From positions 571,904 through 635,903 of the forward strand of contig NZ_KB233223.1 in NCBI RefSeq assembly GCF_000314855.2: DNA of 64,000 nt, in the 5' to 3' direction. The first letter of the stretch is position 1; every line of letters starts with the position of its first letter. Under the pieces are notes generated by a model. That model saw only the letters and a program-made list of their open reading frames with translations, was not told where the DNA came from and searched no databases. A program made the position numbers and the translations under genes. Of this stretch, positions 35,783-43,924 are shown in pieces. This DNA comes from Providencia burhodogranariea DSM 19968. Its GTDB lineage: Bacteria; Pseudomonadota; Gammaproteobacteria; Enterobacterales; Enterobacteriaceae.

Positions 35783-36037
35783 TTTGCAGGAACATCGGCT
35801 TGGGGATTGATCTTAGTTTCAGTACCTTCGCGTCTAATCACTTCAGTGAGCGGGATCCAGAATTTCGGAGGTTTTATTGGGGGATCTTTCGCACCTATTG
35901 TGACAGGAATGATCGTAGATCAAACGCATTCTTTCACATTGGCATTGGTGGTCTGTGCCGTGGTGGCATTCTTGGCTTCACTCGTATACTTCTTCTTTGT
36001 AAATGAACCGATTAAAGATCCAGCAGAATTAACATAG
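35783..36037 (+). pseudogene. C-terminal fragment of an MFS transporter
   Basis: About 84 codons encode the last two or three transmembrane helices of an ACS-type major facilitator (GTSAWGLILVSVPSRLITSV ... NFGGFIGGSFAPIVTGMIVD ... LVYFFFVNEPIKDPAEL). There is no start codon or N-terminal part upstream; the 300 bp before it (35482-35782) contain no transporter sequence. It is a gene remnant at the edge of the accessory region. Confidence 0.8.
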
Positions 36038-36119
36038 CAAACAGCTTAATTAGTCTTTACCATCAAGGGTAGTAACTCGATAAGGGGTTATTGCCTTTTA
36101 TTTAGACTCACCATGCTGC

Positions 36120-37016
36120 TTATTTAACCATCAGTTTCTCAACTAAAAAATCAATAAATGCACGCGTTTTGGCAGGTAAGGCAACGGTATTTGGGTAGAG
36201 TAATTGGATATTTTGCGAGGGAAGATTAAATTCTGGAAGTAATCGAACCAAGCGGCCTGTACGAATATCGTCATTGATTAGCCAAGCAGGGCAAATTGCT
36301 ACGCCAAGTGATGCAAGTACCATTTGATGGATCACTGCCGCAGAATTTGATTCGTATTGGCTCTTTATCATGGGCAAAGTTAATTTGTCTCCTTGATTAT
36401 TTTGCAAAATATATTGTGTGTCTTGCCAATTAAGTAGTGAATGGGTGATCCAAGGTGTTAAAGCTAAGTCTGCTATCGTGTTGACTTGATGAGTACCAAC
36501 AAACTCAGGTGTTGCAACTAAATAGATTGGGTACTCTCCAATTTTTCGTGTTTTTAAGGAGGAGTCTTTAAGGTTACCTAAACGAATGGCGACATCGAGC
36601 TTCTCTGTTACAAGATCGTCTAAAGAAGAGTTGAAGGTATATTGCAGTCGTAGTTTGGGATAAAGACGACAAAACTCTGGCAGTAAAGGTAAAATATAAT
36701 GCTGCCCAAATTCGTTTGTTGACGAAAAACGCAGTAAGCCTGTCACGCTGCTACCTATGTTTTGACTTCTTTCAAATGCTTCTTCGATTTGTAGTTGAAT
36801 ACGCTTAAAGTCGTCATAAAAAAATTTACCGGCTTCTGTCAGCGCAAGACTTCTCGTATTACGGGTCAGTAAACTGACATTCAATTGTGTTTCTAACTGC
36901 TTAATATCAATGCTAACCATCGAGCGGCTCAACCCTAAAATATCTGCTGCTTTGGTGAAAGTACCGGAATCAACCACTTGGAGAAAAGTGGTTATTTGCT
37001 TGAGATTTTTTTGCAT
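36120..37016 (-). CDS. LysR-family transcriptional regulator
   Basis: 298 residues: N-terminal HTH (SGTFTKAADILGLSRSMVSI; LNVSLLTRNTRSLALTEAG) and a substrate-binding domain of the CrgA/YhjC-like class (GLLRFSSTNEFGQHYILPLL). It is divergent from the MFS gene at 37115 with 98 bp between starts, so it probably controls that gene and itself. Confidence 0.88.
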   Translation of the reverse strand: MQKNLKQITTFLQVVDSGTFTKAADILGLSRSMVSIDIKQLETQLNVSLLTRNTRSLALTEAGKFFYDDFKRIQLQIEEAFERSQNIGSSVTGLLRFSSTNEFGQHYILPLLPEFCRLYPKLRLQYTFNSSLDDLVTEKLDVAIRLGNLKDSSLKTRKIGEYPIYLVATPEFVGTHQVNTIADLALTPWITHSLLNWQDTQYILQNNQGDKLTLPMIKSQYESNSAAVIHQMVLASLGVAICPAWLINDDIRTGRLVRLLPEFNLPSQNIQLLYPNTVALPAKTRAFIDFLVEKLMVK

Positions 37017-37114
37017 AATAACGTTAATTGTTTGGCCATATTAAACAATGAGTTTAATCCTCTTGTATCGACAAAGGAAGTACGGACCTCTACTCTTCGT
37101 CACCGGAGGTAGGT

Positions 37115-38443
37115 ATGTCTTATCGATACAAAATCGCGACTGTTTTTTTGATTGGTTTCTTCATTGATTGCATTAACATTTTTATGTCAGCAATTGCATT
37201 GCCAGATATTGCAGACACATTTTCAACCAACCAATCGATGGTGGCTTGGGTCACTAATAGCTATATTCTAGGCTTGGTACTCATTATGCCGGTTAGCCTG
37301 TGGTTAGCTGGCCGAATTGGTAATCAAAAGTTACTGTGCTTTTCTATGCTGTTATTCTCAGTCAGCGTTTTACTGTGTGGCTTAAGTAATTCTATTTACA
37401 GTTTAATCTTTTGGCGTTTTATTCAAGGAATGGCTGGTGGATTATTAATTCCGGTAGGTCAAGCGCTGGTATTTGCTTTATTTCCGGGAAAAGAACGTCA
37501 TCATATTTCAACAATGATTATGGCGGTGGCATTGATAGCACCCGCATTTTCGCCAGCACTCGGTGGTATGATTATTGAGAGTTTGTCTTGGCGCTGGGTA
37601 TTTTATTTGAATTTACCTTTCTCATTGCTCACCGCTGCTTTAGTGATATTGTGGATTAAAAATGGTGAGTATCAAAAAAGAGAAAAACCGGATGTACAAG
37701 GGTTATTAATGGTTAGTATTAGCTTACTGTTTTTATTGTTGTCATTTTCCTTTTATAACGATTATCACAGTATTATATTGTCGCTAGTCAGCTTTTTACT
37801 TTCTGCATTTATTCTGGCCTTTTATATCAAGTATGCTCGAAAATGCCCAGCACCAATTCTGAATTTGCAGTTATTAAAAAATAGTAATCTACGCAGAGCA
37901 TTCATTGTTTATTATGCAGTGCCTGGTGTATTTACTGGTGTTAATTTACTTAACATTTTCAATTTGCAAATCAACCTTCACTTCAGTGCCACACAAACAG
38001 GCATGTTTATGCTGTTATATGCGATAGGGGCACTTATATCTATGCTGAGTGGTGGCTATTTATATCATCAGATTGGTAAAAAATATTTATTTATTATAGG
38101 AATTACCTTACACAGTATAGGAATAGGGTTATTGTTCTGGGTATCTAGCAGCTCAGATCTTGCAATATTAATTGCTGCTTACTTATTAATGGGGTCAGGT
38201 GGGGGGATTTCTGCCAATACAGCACAAATTAGTTCGCTAATTGATTTCTCCGGCAAAGATTTACTGCAGGGGAGCGTGTTGTGGAATATTAACCGACAAG
38301 TCGCATTTAGTGTTGGAACTGTAGTACTGATTTTTATTTTTAGCGTAGTTACGGCGCAAAGTGATTTACTTCGTTATCAATACACCTTCTTGATCGCAGC
38401 TATTATTGGCTTGCTATCGTTAATTTTAGTTATTATAGAGTAG
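37115..38443 (+). CDS. MFS multidrug-type transporter (DHA2-like)
   Basis: 442 residues with about 13-14 hydrophobic segments. Motif A-type loop LAGRIGNQKLL near residue 63 and motif C-like ALIAPAFSPALGGMIIESLS near 140 mark a drug:proton antiporter of the EmrB/QacA type, somewhat shorter than usual. Located in the inner membrane. Substrate unknown. Divergent from a LysR gene and followed after 4 bp by an NTF2-like gene, so the two form an operon. Confidence 0.87.
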   Translation: MSYRYKIATVFLIGFFIDCINIFMSAIALPDIADTFSTNQSMVAWVTNSYILGLVLIMPVSLWLAGRIGNQKLLCFSMLLFSVSVLLCGLSNSIYSLIFWRFIQGMAGGLLIPVGQALVFALFPGKERHHISTMIMAVALIAPAFSPALGGMIIESLSWRWVFYLNLPFSLLTAALVILWIKNGEYQKREKPDVQGLLMVSISLLFLLLSFSFYNDYHSIILSLVSFLLSAFILAFYIKYARKCPAPILNLQLLKNSNLRRAFIVYYAVPGVFTGVNLLNIFNLQINLHFSATQTGMFMLLYAIGALISMLSGGYLYHQIGKKYLFIIGITLHSIGIGLLFWVSSSSDLAILIAAYLLMGSGGGISANTAQISSLIDFSGKDLLQGSVLWNINRQVAFSVGTVVLIFIFSVVTAQSDLLRYQYTFLIAAIIGLLSLILVIIE

Positions 38444-38447
38444 AGAT

Positions 38448-38834
38448 ATGAATATAGCAGTACAGAGCGTGATTGATGTTCATACATTAATTGAGAATAT
38501 ATTTACGGGCAATAATCTTGAAAACGATCTCGGTGATCTATTAGCGCATTTTGATGATAACTTTGCGATGGTAACTATTAACGGGGATCGTATCGGTTTG
38601 GCTCAAGTTACATCATTGTTTACTCATAATATAGGAACTCGACCTTCTTTAAAGATCAAGTTGCATGACCTTAAGCTCGTTTTAGAATCCAGTAACTATT
38701 GTTGGGTACAGTATCAGGAGCAGCATCAAACTCAAGATGACGACACACTACGTATCTCAACGGCTTGCATTAGAATCGAAGAGGATCGTTGTTTTTGGGT
38801 TTATCTACATGAAACTCCAGTCAGAGTAAAATGA
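38448..38834 (+). CDS. NTF2/SnoaL-like protein
   Basis: 128 residues. Helix-rich N-terminus (VIDVHTLIENIFTGNNLEND), the segment LLAHFDDNFAMVTINGDRIG, and strands CWVQYQEQHQ and RISTACIRIEEDRCFWVYLH suggest the SnoaL-like cone fold. Such proteins are small enzymes or binding proteins; no catalytic residues can be assigned. It overlaps no gene but follows the MFS stop by 4 bp. Confidence 0.72.
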   Translation: MNIAVQSVIDVHTLIENIFTGNNLENDLGDLLAHFDDNFAMVTINGDRIGLAQVTSLFTHNIGTRPSLKIKLHDLKLVLESSNYCWVQYQEQHQTQDDDTLRISTACIRIEEDRCFWVYLHETPVRVK

Positions 38835-38903
38835 TGTTTTAAAATAATATATTAATTAAGTAGTACCTTATCAACGGTAAGTAAGCCAACTCATTTATAC
38901 TCG

Positions 38904-38953
38904 GCATACTTCAAATTATGGCTAGCCGGATAACGAGCAGCTTGAAGTATGGC
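38904..38953. repeat. Palindromic copy of the dispersed repeat
   Basis: GCATACTTCAA (38904-38914) and TTGAAGTATGGC (38942-38953) are inverted ends of the same element seen at 5796 and 17796. Lying between two convergent genes, it may act as a transcription stop. Confidence 0.75.
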
Positions 38954-38973
38954 GGGTATTTTATTATAAAAGG

Positions 38974-39888
38974 TTATAATCCGGTATTATTAGTAAGTGT
39001 TTGCGTATATGTTCGTAATGTAGATAGGAAATTCGTCGTGCTTGGTGAGATATATTTTTCTTTATGGTAAACGTAACGAATACCGCGATTGAAGCTAATA
39101 TCATCGAGCGTTATTTCACATAAAAGACCCGCTTTTAATTCTTGAGTAATAGATAATCGAGAGACAATAGAGATACCCAACCCGTGAATAACGCCTTGCT
39201 TTATTCCTTCTAAACTTTTAATTTCCATCATATTCATTAGTTTTTTGTTATTTTCTTTAAATTTATCTAATAAGAAATCATGAGTTGCTGAATGTTCAGG
39301 TTTAATCAAAAATACTTCTGATTCAATATCAGAAAAACAACAATGTTTTTCCTTCGCTAACCAATGATCAGGCGAGCAAATCAGAACTAATGGATCAATA
39401 AGAAATGTATCAAGATGATATTGAGTGGGATCTAAAAAGATATGATCTGACATGATCAAAAATTCAAGTTCTTGTATGTCCAGCTTGTGGATAAGTTGTA
39501 TTGAGGTTGAAATATCCATACTCAATTTTACGAGTGGTGATTGTCGTTTAAATTGAGCCATCACTTGGGGTAAAAGATAAACACCAACAAAGTGGCTTGC
39601 CCCAAATTTAATTTCTCCTTTTGAAGGATCATCAAATTGACGCATATGTTCTGATGATGCTTTCACCAGATTAACGATTTGTGTTGCGTATTGCTGGTAT
39701 ACTTTCCCTTGTGACGTCAAATATAGCCTGTTATTGATCCTCTCAAACAATCTTGTTTGCAACTCTTCTTCTAATTTACGGATTTTAATACTGACACTGG
39801 GTTGTGTACAAAACAGCCGTTCAGCCGTTTCAGTCACGTTGTAACCGTTAGCAAGTAACAAAAAAGCATCAAGCTGGCTAAGATTCAT
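38974..39888 (-). CDS. LysR-family transcriptional regulator of the adjacent transporter
   Basis: 304 residues. HTH YNVTETAERLFCTQPSVSIK and RLFERINNRLYLTSQG, then a CysB/CbbR-like effector domain (GEIKFGASHFVGVYLLPQVM). Divergent from the DASS transporter gene with 121 bp between starts, which is the usual arrangement for a LysR activator and its target. Confidence 0.88.
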   Translation of the reverse strand: MNLSQLDAFLLLANGYNVTETAERLFCTQPSVSIKIRKLEEELQTRLFERINNRLYLTSQGKVYQQYATQIVNLVKASSEHMRQFDDPSKGEIKFGASHFVGVYLLPQVMAQFKRQSPLVKLSMDISTSIQLIHKLDIQELEFLIMSDHIFLDPTQYHLDTFLIDPLVLICSPDHWLAKEKHCCFSDIESEVFLIKPEHSATHDFLLDKFKENNKKLMNMMEIKSLEGIKQGVIHGLGISIVSRLSITQELKAGLLCEITLDDISFNRGIRYVYHKEKYISPSTTNFLSTLRTYTQTLTNNTGL

Positions 39889-40009
39889 ACGATTACCATA
39901 AATATTTATTATAATAATGATATATTAATACAATTATCTTTATGCCTCAACATTCCTATACTACGTATTCTCACTAGTTTTATCCCTATATACTAAAGAG
40001 GAAACGGTT

Positions 40010-41503
40010 ATGGAAAAGACTGCTAAGCGAGATCATCTTGCTAAATCAGCCCCATCATCACCACAAAAAAATGGTAAAAAGATAACATTAAAAGCAGTCG
40101 GTATTCCTTTAGCCTTGATCGTGTTGTTGATTTTATTTTTTATGCCAACACCCGAAGGGCTAAGCATTCAAGGGCAAAAAGCTATTGCTATCTTTTGTAC
40201 AGCATTAATTTTATGGGTATGCGGTTCTTTGCCTATTTATTTAACTTCAATGTTAGTGATTGTTTTATTGGCATTAACAGGTACCGTCGAGAAAGAAAAG
40301 ACAGTTTTCGGTACTTTAGGTTATGACGTTATTTGGCTAATGGTATCGGCTTTTGTTTTAACTTCTGCGATGATTAAATCGAACATCGCGAGACGATTTG
40401 CTTTATGGATGATCACTAATTATGGTCAAACACCGAAAAAAGCATTATTTGTTCTCGTATTAATTAATTTTTGTCTTGTTTTCTTTGTTCCTTCTACCAC
40501 TGCACGTGCAACATTAATGGTGCCAATTTGTATGATCTTATTAGAGATACATAAGGCAATACCGGGAAAAAGTAATTTCGGTAAATTAATGATGTTGCAA
40601 GGTGTTCAAGCTGATGCACTAGCCACTTCTGGGGTGATGACGGGCACGGCGGCTAATATTATTGCAGTCGGGTTTATTAATTCACAAGCAGGTGGATCAA
40701 TTGGCTATATGGATTGGCTAATTGCCTCTTTTCCATTAGCTATAATGTCAATGACATTGTCCTTTTTAATTGGATTAAAATTATTTTCGTTTAAAGGTGA
40801 AGTCGATTTTGAAGGTTCATTGGATAAATTAAAGAAAGAGCGTTCTGAGTTAGGGGCTTTATCCAAAAATGAACAAAAAGCCATGTATATCTTCATCATG
40901 GCGGTTTTTCTCTGGGCAACGGAAAGTTATCACGAAGATATGTTCAGCTTTAGCATCAGTGTTTATATGACGGCTGTTATTGCAGCTATTTTATGCTTAA
41001 TGCCTCGGGTTGGCCTATTAACTTGGAATGAAGCAAATATTAAATGGGATTTAATGATATTTGCAGCTGGCGCTTATGCCGCCGGAAATGCATTAGAATC
41101 TACGAAAGGTGCGCAATGGTTAATCGGTAAAATGGTATATGGACTTGGATTGGAAAATATGAATACAACACTGGTCTATATTATTGTTGTCTTTATCTGT
41201 ATGTATAGTCATTTAATTTTTACCAGTAAAACGGTTAAAACAACAATATTAATACCCGCCATAATTGCATTAGCTAAAACATTAGATATGGATCCAGTAA
41301 CCTTAGCATTGGCGGCATCATTTACGCTGACCTATACGATTACGTTACCACCACATTCTAAAGTTAATACCATTTATTTCTCGACGGGTTTCTTTAGCGT
41401 ATTAGAACAAATGAAATATGGATTAATTACCTGCTTTATTGGGGCATCAATTATATCAATTGCCATATTTACTTGGTTCCAAATCCTTGGGTATGGTCTT
41501 TAA
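40010..41503 (+). CDS. DASS-family anion:sodium symporter (SLC13-like)
   Basis: 497 residues with about 12 transmembrane helices. Family signatures seen: VPSTTARATLMVPICMILL near residue 163 (re-entrant loop with the STTA motif, related to SNT), GVMTGTAANIIAVGF near 207, and TLPPHSKVNTIYFSTGFF near 447. It transports di- or tricarboxylates, sulfate-like or related anions with Na+ or by exchange. A histidine phosphatase gene follows after 22 bp, unusual for a carboxylate carrier. Probably activated by the divergent LysR protein. Confidence 0.88.
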   Translation: MEKTAKRDHLAKSAPSSPQKNGKKITLKAVGIPLALIVLLILFFMPTPEGLSIQGQKAIAIFCTALILWVCGSLPIYLTSMLVIVLLALTGTVEKEKTVFGTLGYDVIWLMVSAFVLTSAMIKSNIARRFALWMITNYGQTPKKALFVLVLINFCLVFFVPSTTARATLMVPICMILLEIHKAIPGKSNFGKLMMLQGVQADALATSGVMTGTAANIIAVGFINSQAGGSIGYMDWLIASFPLAIMSMTLSFLIGLKLFSFKGEVDFEGSLDKLKKERSELGALSKNEQKAMYIFIMAVFLWATESYHEDMFSFSISVYMTAVIAAILCLMPRVGLLTWNEANIKWDLMIFAAGAYAAGNALESTKGAQWLIGKMVYGLGLENMNTTLVYIIVVFICMYSHLIFTSKTVKTTILIPAIIALAKTLDMDPVTLALAASFTLTYTITLPPHSKVNTIYFSTGFFSVLEQMKYGLITCFIGASIISIAIFTWFQILGYGL

Positions 41504-41525
41504 ATCATTAAATTAAGGAATAATA

Positions 41526-42131
41526 ATGAGACTTATTTTACTTCGACATGGTGAAACATTATGGAATATGGAATCTCGTTTACAAGGGCATGCTAATTCT
41601 TGTTTATCACCGAAAGGAATTAATCAAGCGATGGCAATAAAAGAAAGAATTCAATTATTATCACCAAGTCGGATAATCACCTCAGATTTAGGGCGTACAG
41701 TACAAACTGCTGAAATTGTTGGACACCCTGAGGCTGTCAGGGAACCTCTTTTACGTGAGTTAAATATGGGAGAATGGACCGGGCGACGTAAATCTGAACT
41801 AATCAAAAATTATGAAGAAAAATATAAGAATTGGCGTTCTGGAACTTATACACCACCCAAAGGTGAAAACTGGTTTGATTTTTGCGATCGCATAGGTTCG
41901 TCCTTACGAGAGTGGGTTTATAAAGAAGATAATGACCTTTTAGCGGTTGTTCATAGCGGTGTAATTCGAGCAGCGTGTAAAGTTTTCTTAAATTTATCAC
42001 CTGAGTTTTTACTACCAGCGACGCCAGGAACAATTACAATTTTAAACTTTGATTTTCAATCTAATAAATCACCAAAGCTTGAAGCTTATAATATTAGTGC
42101 TCACATTCCAGATGAGAATGTAGCTGATTAA
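41526..42131 (+). CDS. Histidine phosphatase family protein (phosphoglycerate mutase-like)
   Basis: 201 residues. The catalytic LILLRHGETLWN near residue 3, with the phospho-accepting His, and later VVHSGVIRAACKVF carry the RHG and second-His signatures of the branch 1 histidine phosphatases (GpmB/CobC type). Cytosolic, no signal peptide. The ribosome-binding site AAGGAA precedes it; co-transcribed with the DASS transporter. A link with the transported anion is probable, but its substrate cannot be deduced. Confidence 0.85.
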   Translation: MRLILLRHGETLWNMESRLQGHANSCLSPKGINQAMAIKERIQLLSPSRIITSDLGRTVQTAEIVGHPEAVREPLLRELNMGEWTGRRKSELIKNYEEKYKNWRSGTYTPPKGENWFDFCDRIGSSLREWVYKEDNDLLAVVHSGVIRAACKVFLNLSPEFLLPATPGTITILNFDFQSNKSPKLEAYNISAHIPDENVAD

Positions 42132-42901
42132 TGTGATTATATTAATTTAATAAATATATCTAAATTTAATTTTCTATGTGGATTTTATTAATGAAAAATA
42201 CTGAACAGTCTGAAATTAAAGGAAATTTTATCTTGTTTTTTACTTAAAAGTTTACGTTTAGTCAGTTACAATATTAAAGGTATATATTTAGCGGATAGTT
42301 TATGAAGGTGAATTTATCCGCTTAATATACTCGATTATTAGACTTTTTTCTGTTTGTTAATTTATATGAATTTAATTAAGAGGATGTAACAATCTATTGA
42401 TTTGTGTGTTTAATTATAAATTAAATATCATGATCATCGCTAGAATATTTCTCTCATCTGACCTTTTTCTTCAAGTTTAAAATTTACACAGGTTTAACTC
42501 AACGGCTCATATCTTATAAATCATCCATATCTATCTGGATAATTTTTATTATTAGTACATATATTTAAAATTATTTGTTTATATATTCTAATGATTTCAT
42601 TTTTCCTATTTGACTATGTTAGTCGGGGAAATAAAGTATAAAACTCACTTTTTATACAGTTATTATCAATTTTAATCCTAAATCAATCAATTTAATCCCA
42701 TAAAGTATCATTATTAGCTTTTCTCATTCTTTGAAGACTTAATGCGTATATTTACTTTATTTTGAATTAAATGGTTAATACAACTACTCTAATTTGGAAA
42801 ATCAGAAAAAGACTAATTGATTTAACATTTATATAAAAAATAAACTTAGTCATATTAAGGTTATTTTGTGGAAAATACTCTTTTTAGAGTGGGGGAGTTT
42901 T
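42132..42901. other. Long AT-rich gap
   Basis: 770 bp without a gene I can support. An 18-codon open frame at 42192 (MKNTEQSEIKGNFILFFT) is short and lacks a clear ribosome-binding site. No hairpins or repeats stand out. Confidence 0.5.
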
Positions 42902-43333
42902 ATGAAGAAAGTGATATCCGTCTTAATGTGTTCCGGATTGTTAACGTTAACTAGTCATGCATTTGCCACAACAGACAGTTGTGAAGATCAGAAAAAAGAT
43001 ATTGAAGCGAAATTAGCAATTGCTACGCAGTATAGCAATACGAGTGAACAAGTTCGGCTTCAGAAAGCATTGGATAATGTCAATACATACTGTACGGAAA
43101 GTCGGCAATTAAATCGAGCTGAGCAAAATTTAAAGAAAAAAGAGAGGAAAGTGAAACAGAAAGAGCTAAATCTCGAGGATGCAAAAGATGAGTTAGCAGA
43201 AGCCAAGCTCGATGGAAGACAGGATAGAGTCAGTAAAAAAGAGCGTAAAGTCAAAGAGAAGACGTTGGATCTTGAAGAGGCTCAAGATGAGCTGAAACAA
43301 GCTCAAGAAGATTATAAAAAGTTAAATAATTAA
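42902..43333 (+). CDS. DUF1090-family periplasmic coiled-coil protein (YqjC-like)
   Basis: 143 residues from the ATG at 42902 (MKKVISVLMCSGLLTLTSHA), preceded by GGGGGAG; twelve codons upstream are open but lack sense. A cleaved signal peptide (ending near SHAFA), one cysteine pair in the N-terminal half (DSCEDQKK and TYCTES), then a long charged coiled coil made of two similar repeats (KKERKVKQKELNLEDAKDEL and KKERKVKEKTLDLEEAQDEL). E. coli YqjC, encoded beside yqjD, belongs to the same DUF1090 group. Here the gene is far from yqjDEK. Confidence 0.82.
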   Translation: MKKVISVLMCSGLLTLTSHAFATTDSCEDQKKDIEAKLAIATQYSNTSEQVRLQKALDNVNTYCTESRQLNRAEQNLKKKERKVKQKELNLEDAKDELAEAKLDGRQDRVSKKERKVKEKTLDLEEAQDELKQAQEDYKKLNN

Positions 43334-43363
43334 ATTCAAAAATAAGAGTGGGAGACGATTATT

Positions 43364-43924
43364 TTGTCTAAATCTACTAATAATGAGCTAGCAAAAAATA
43401 GACTGACGTTGACCAGAAGGGATATGCTACTTGGTTCACTAGCGGTATCTCTTGGATTTACAATCCTAGGTAAAATGAGCAATGCAGCGACTATTTTGAG
43501 CACACCTGCACCAGAAGGAATGGCACGATTTATGAAGATCTCAGCTTCATTAACCGGCGTTCCTGATCCAGCCGCTGATCTCGGTCAAATAATCTATCAG
43601 GGATTGATCTCACTAAATACCAAAACCCCCGATCTTGTTACTCAACTAGAAGGCCAGCTCGTCAATGGTAAAGTCAATGCCGATGCGCCTGCAGAAATCA
43701 GAACTCTGGCAACGTTAATCAATAAAGCGTGGTATCTCGGCATTGTCGGAGACGGTGAACAAGCACACTGCGTTGCCTACGAGCATGCATTGAATTATGC
43801 ACCTATCGCTGATGTTTGCGTACTGCCTACTTATGCTCGTGGTGAACCTCACTATTGGGCGAAGCCGCCTTTTGCCGATAGTAACAACAATCAATCAAGC
43901 ACGGATAAAGAAAAAAATGTCTGA
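43364..43924 (+). CDS. Small subunit of membrane-bound FAD sugar/polyol dehydrogenase
   Basis: 186 residues. The start is probably TTG at 43364, with GGGAG 10 nt upstream. A twin-arginine-type signal (LTRRDMLLGSLAVSLGFTIL) near residues 16-36 sends the folded complex to the periplasm. The rest resembles the gamma subunit of gluconate 2-dehydrogenase, sorbitol dehydrogenase and fructose dehydrogenase (YEHALNYAPIADVCVLPTYA ... GEPHYWAKPP). It is a chaperone-like, signal-bearing partner of the flavoprotein. It overlaps the large-subunit gene by 8 bp. Confidence 0.82.
   Translation: MSKSTNNELAKNRLTLTRRDMLLGSLAVSLGFTILGKMSNAATILSTPAPEGMARFMKISASLTGVPDPAADLGQIIYQGLISLNTKTPDLVTQLEGQLVNGKVNADAPAEIRTLATLINKAWYLGIVGDGEQAHCVAYEHALNYAPIADVCVLPTYARGEPHYWAKPPFADSNNNQSSTDKEKNV

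Noticed and set aside
30530-36037. Right attachment site duplicating the tRNA 3' end
   Set aside because: No second copy of CCAGCAGGGGCCACCA was seen downstream within the window.
42192-42248. 18-codon ORF MKNTEQSEIKGNFILFFT
   Set aside because: No ribosome-binding site, no conserved pattern, and random ORFs of this length are common in AT-rich DNA.
43797-43916. 40-residue extension of the GMC flavoprotein
   Set aside because: It overlaps the small-subunit gene; the ATG at 43917 begins directly with the FAD-binding strand.
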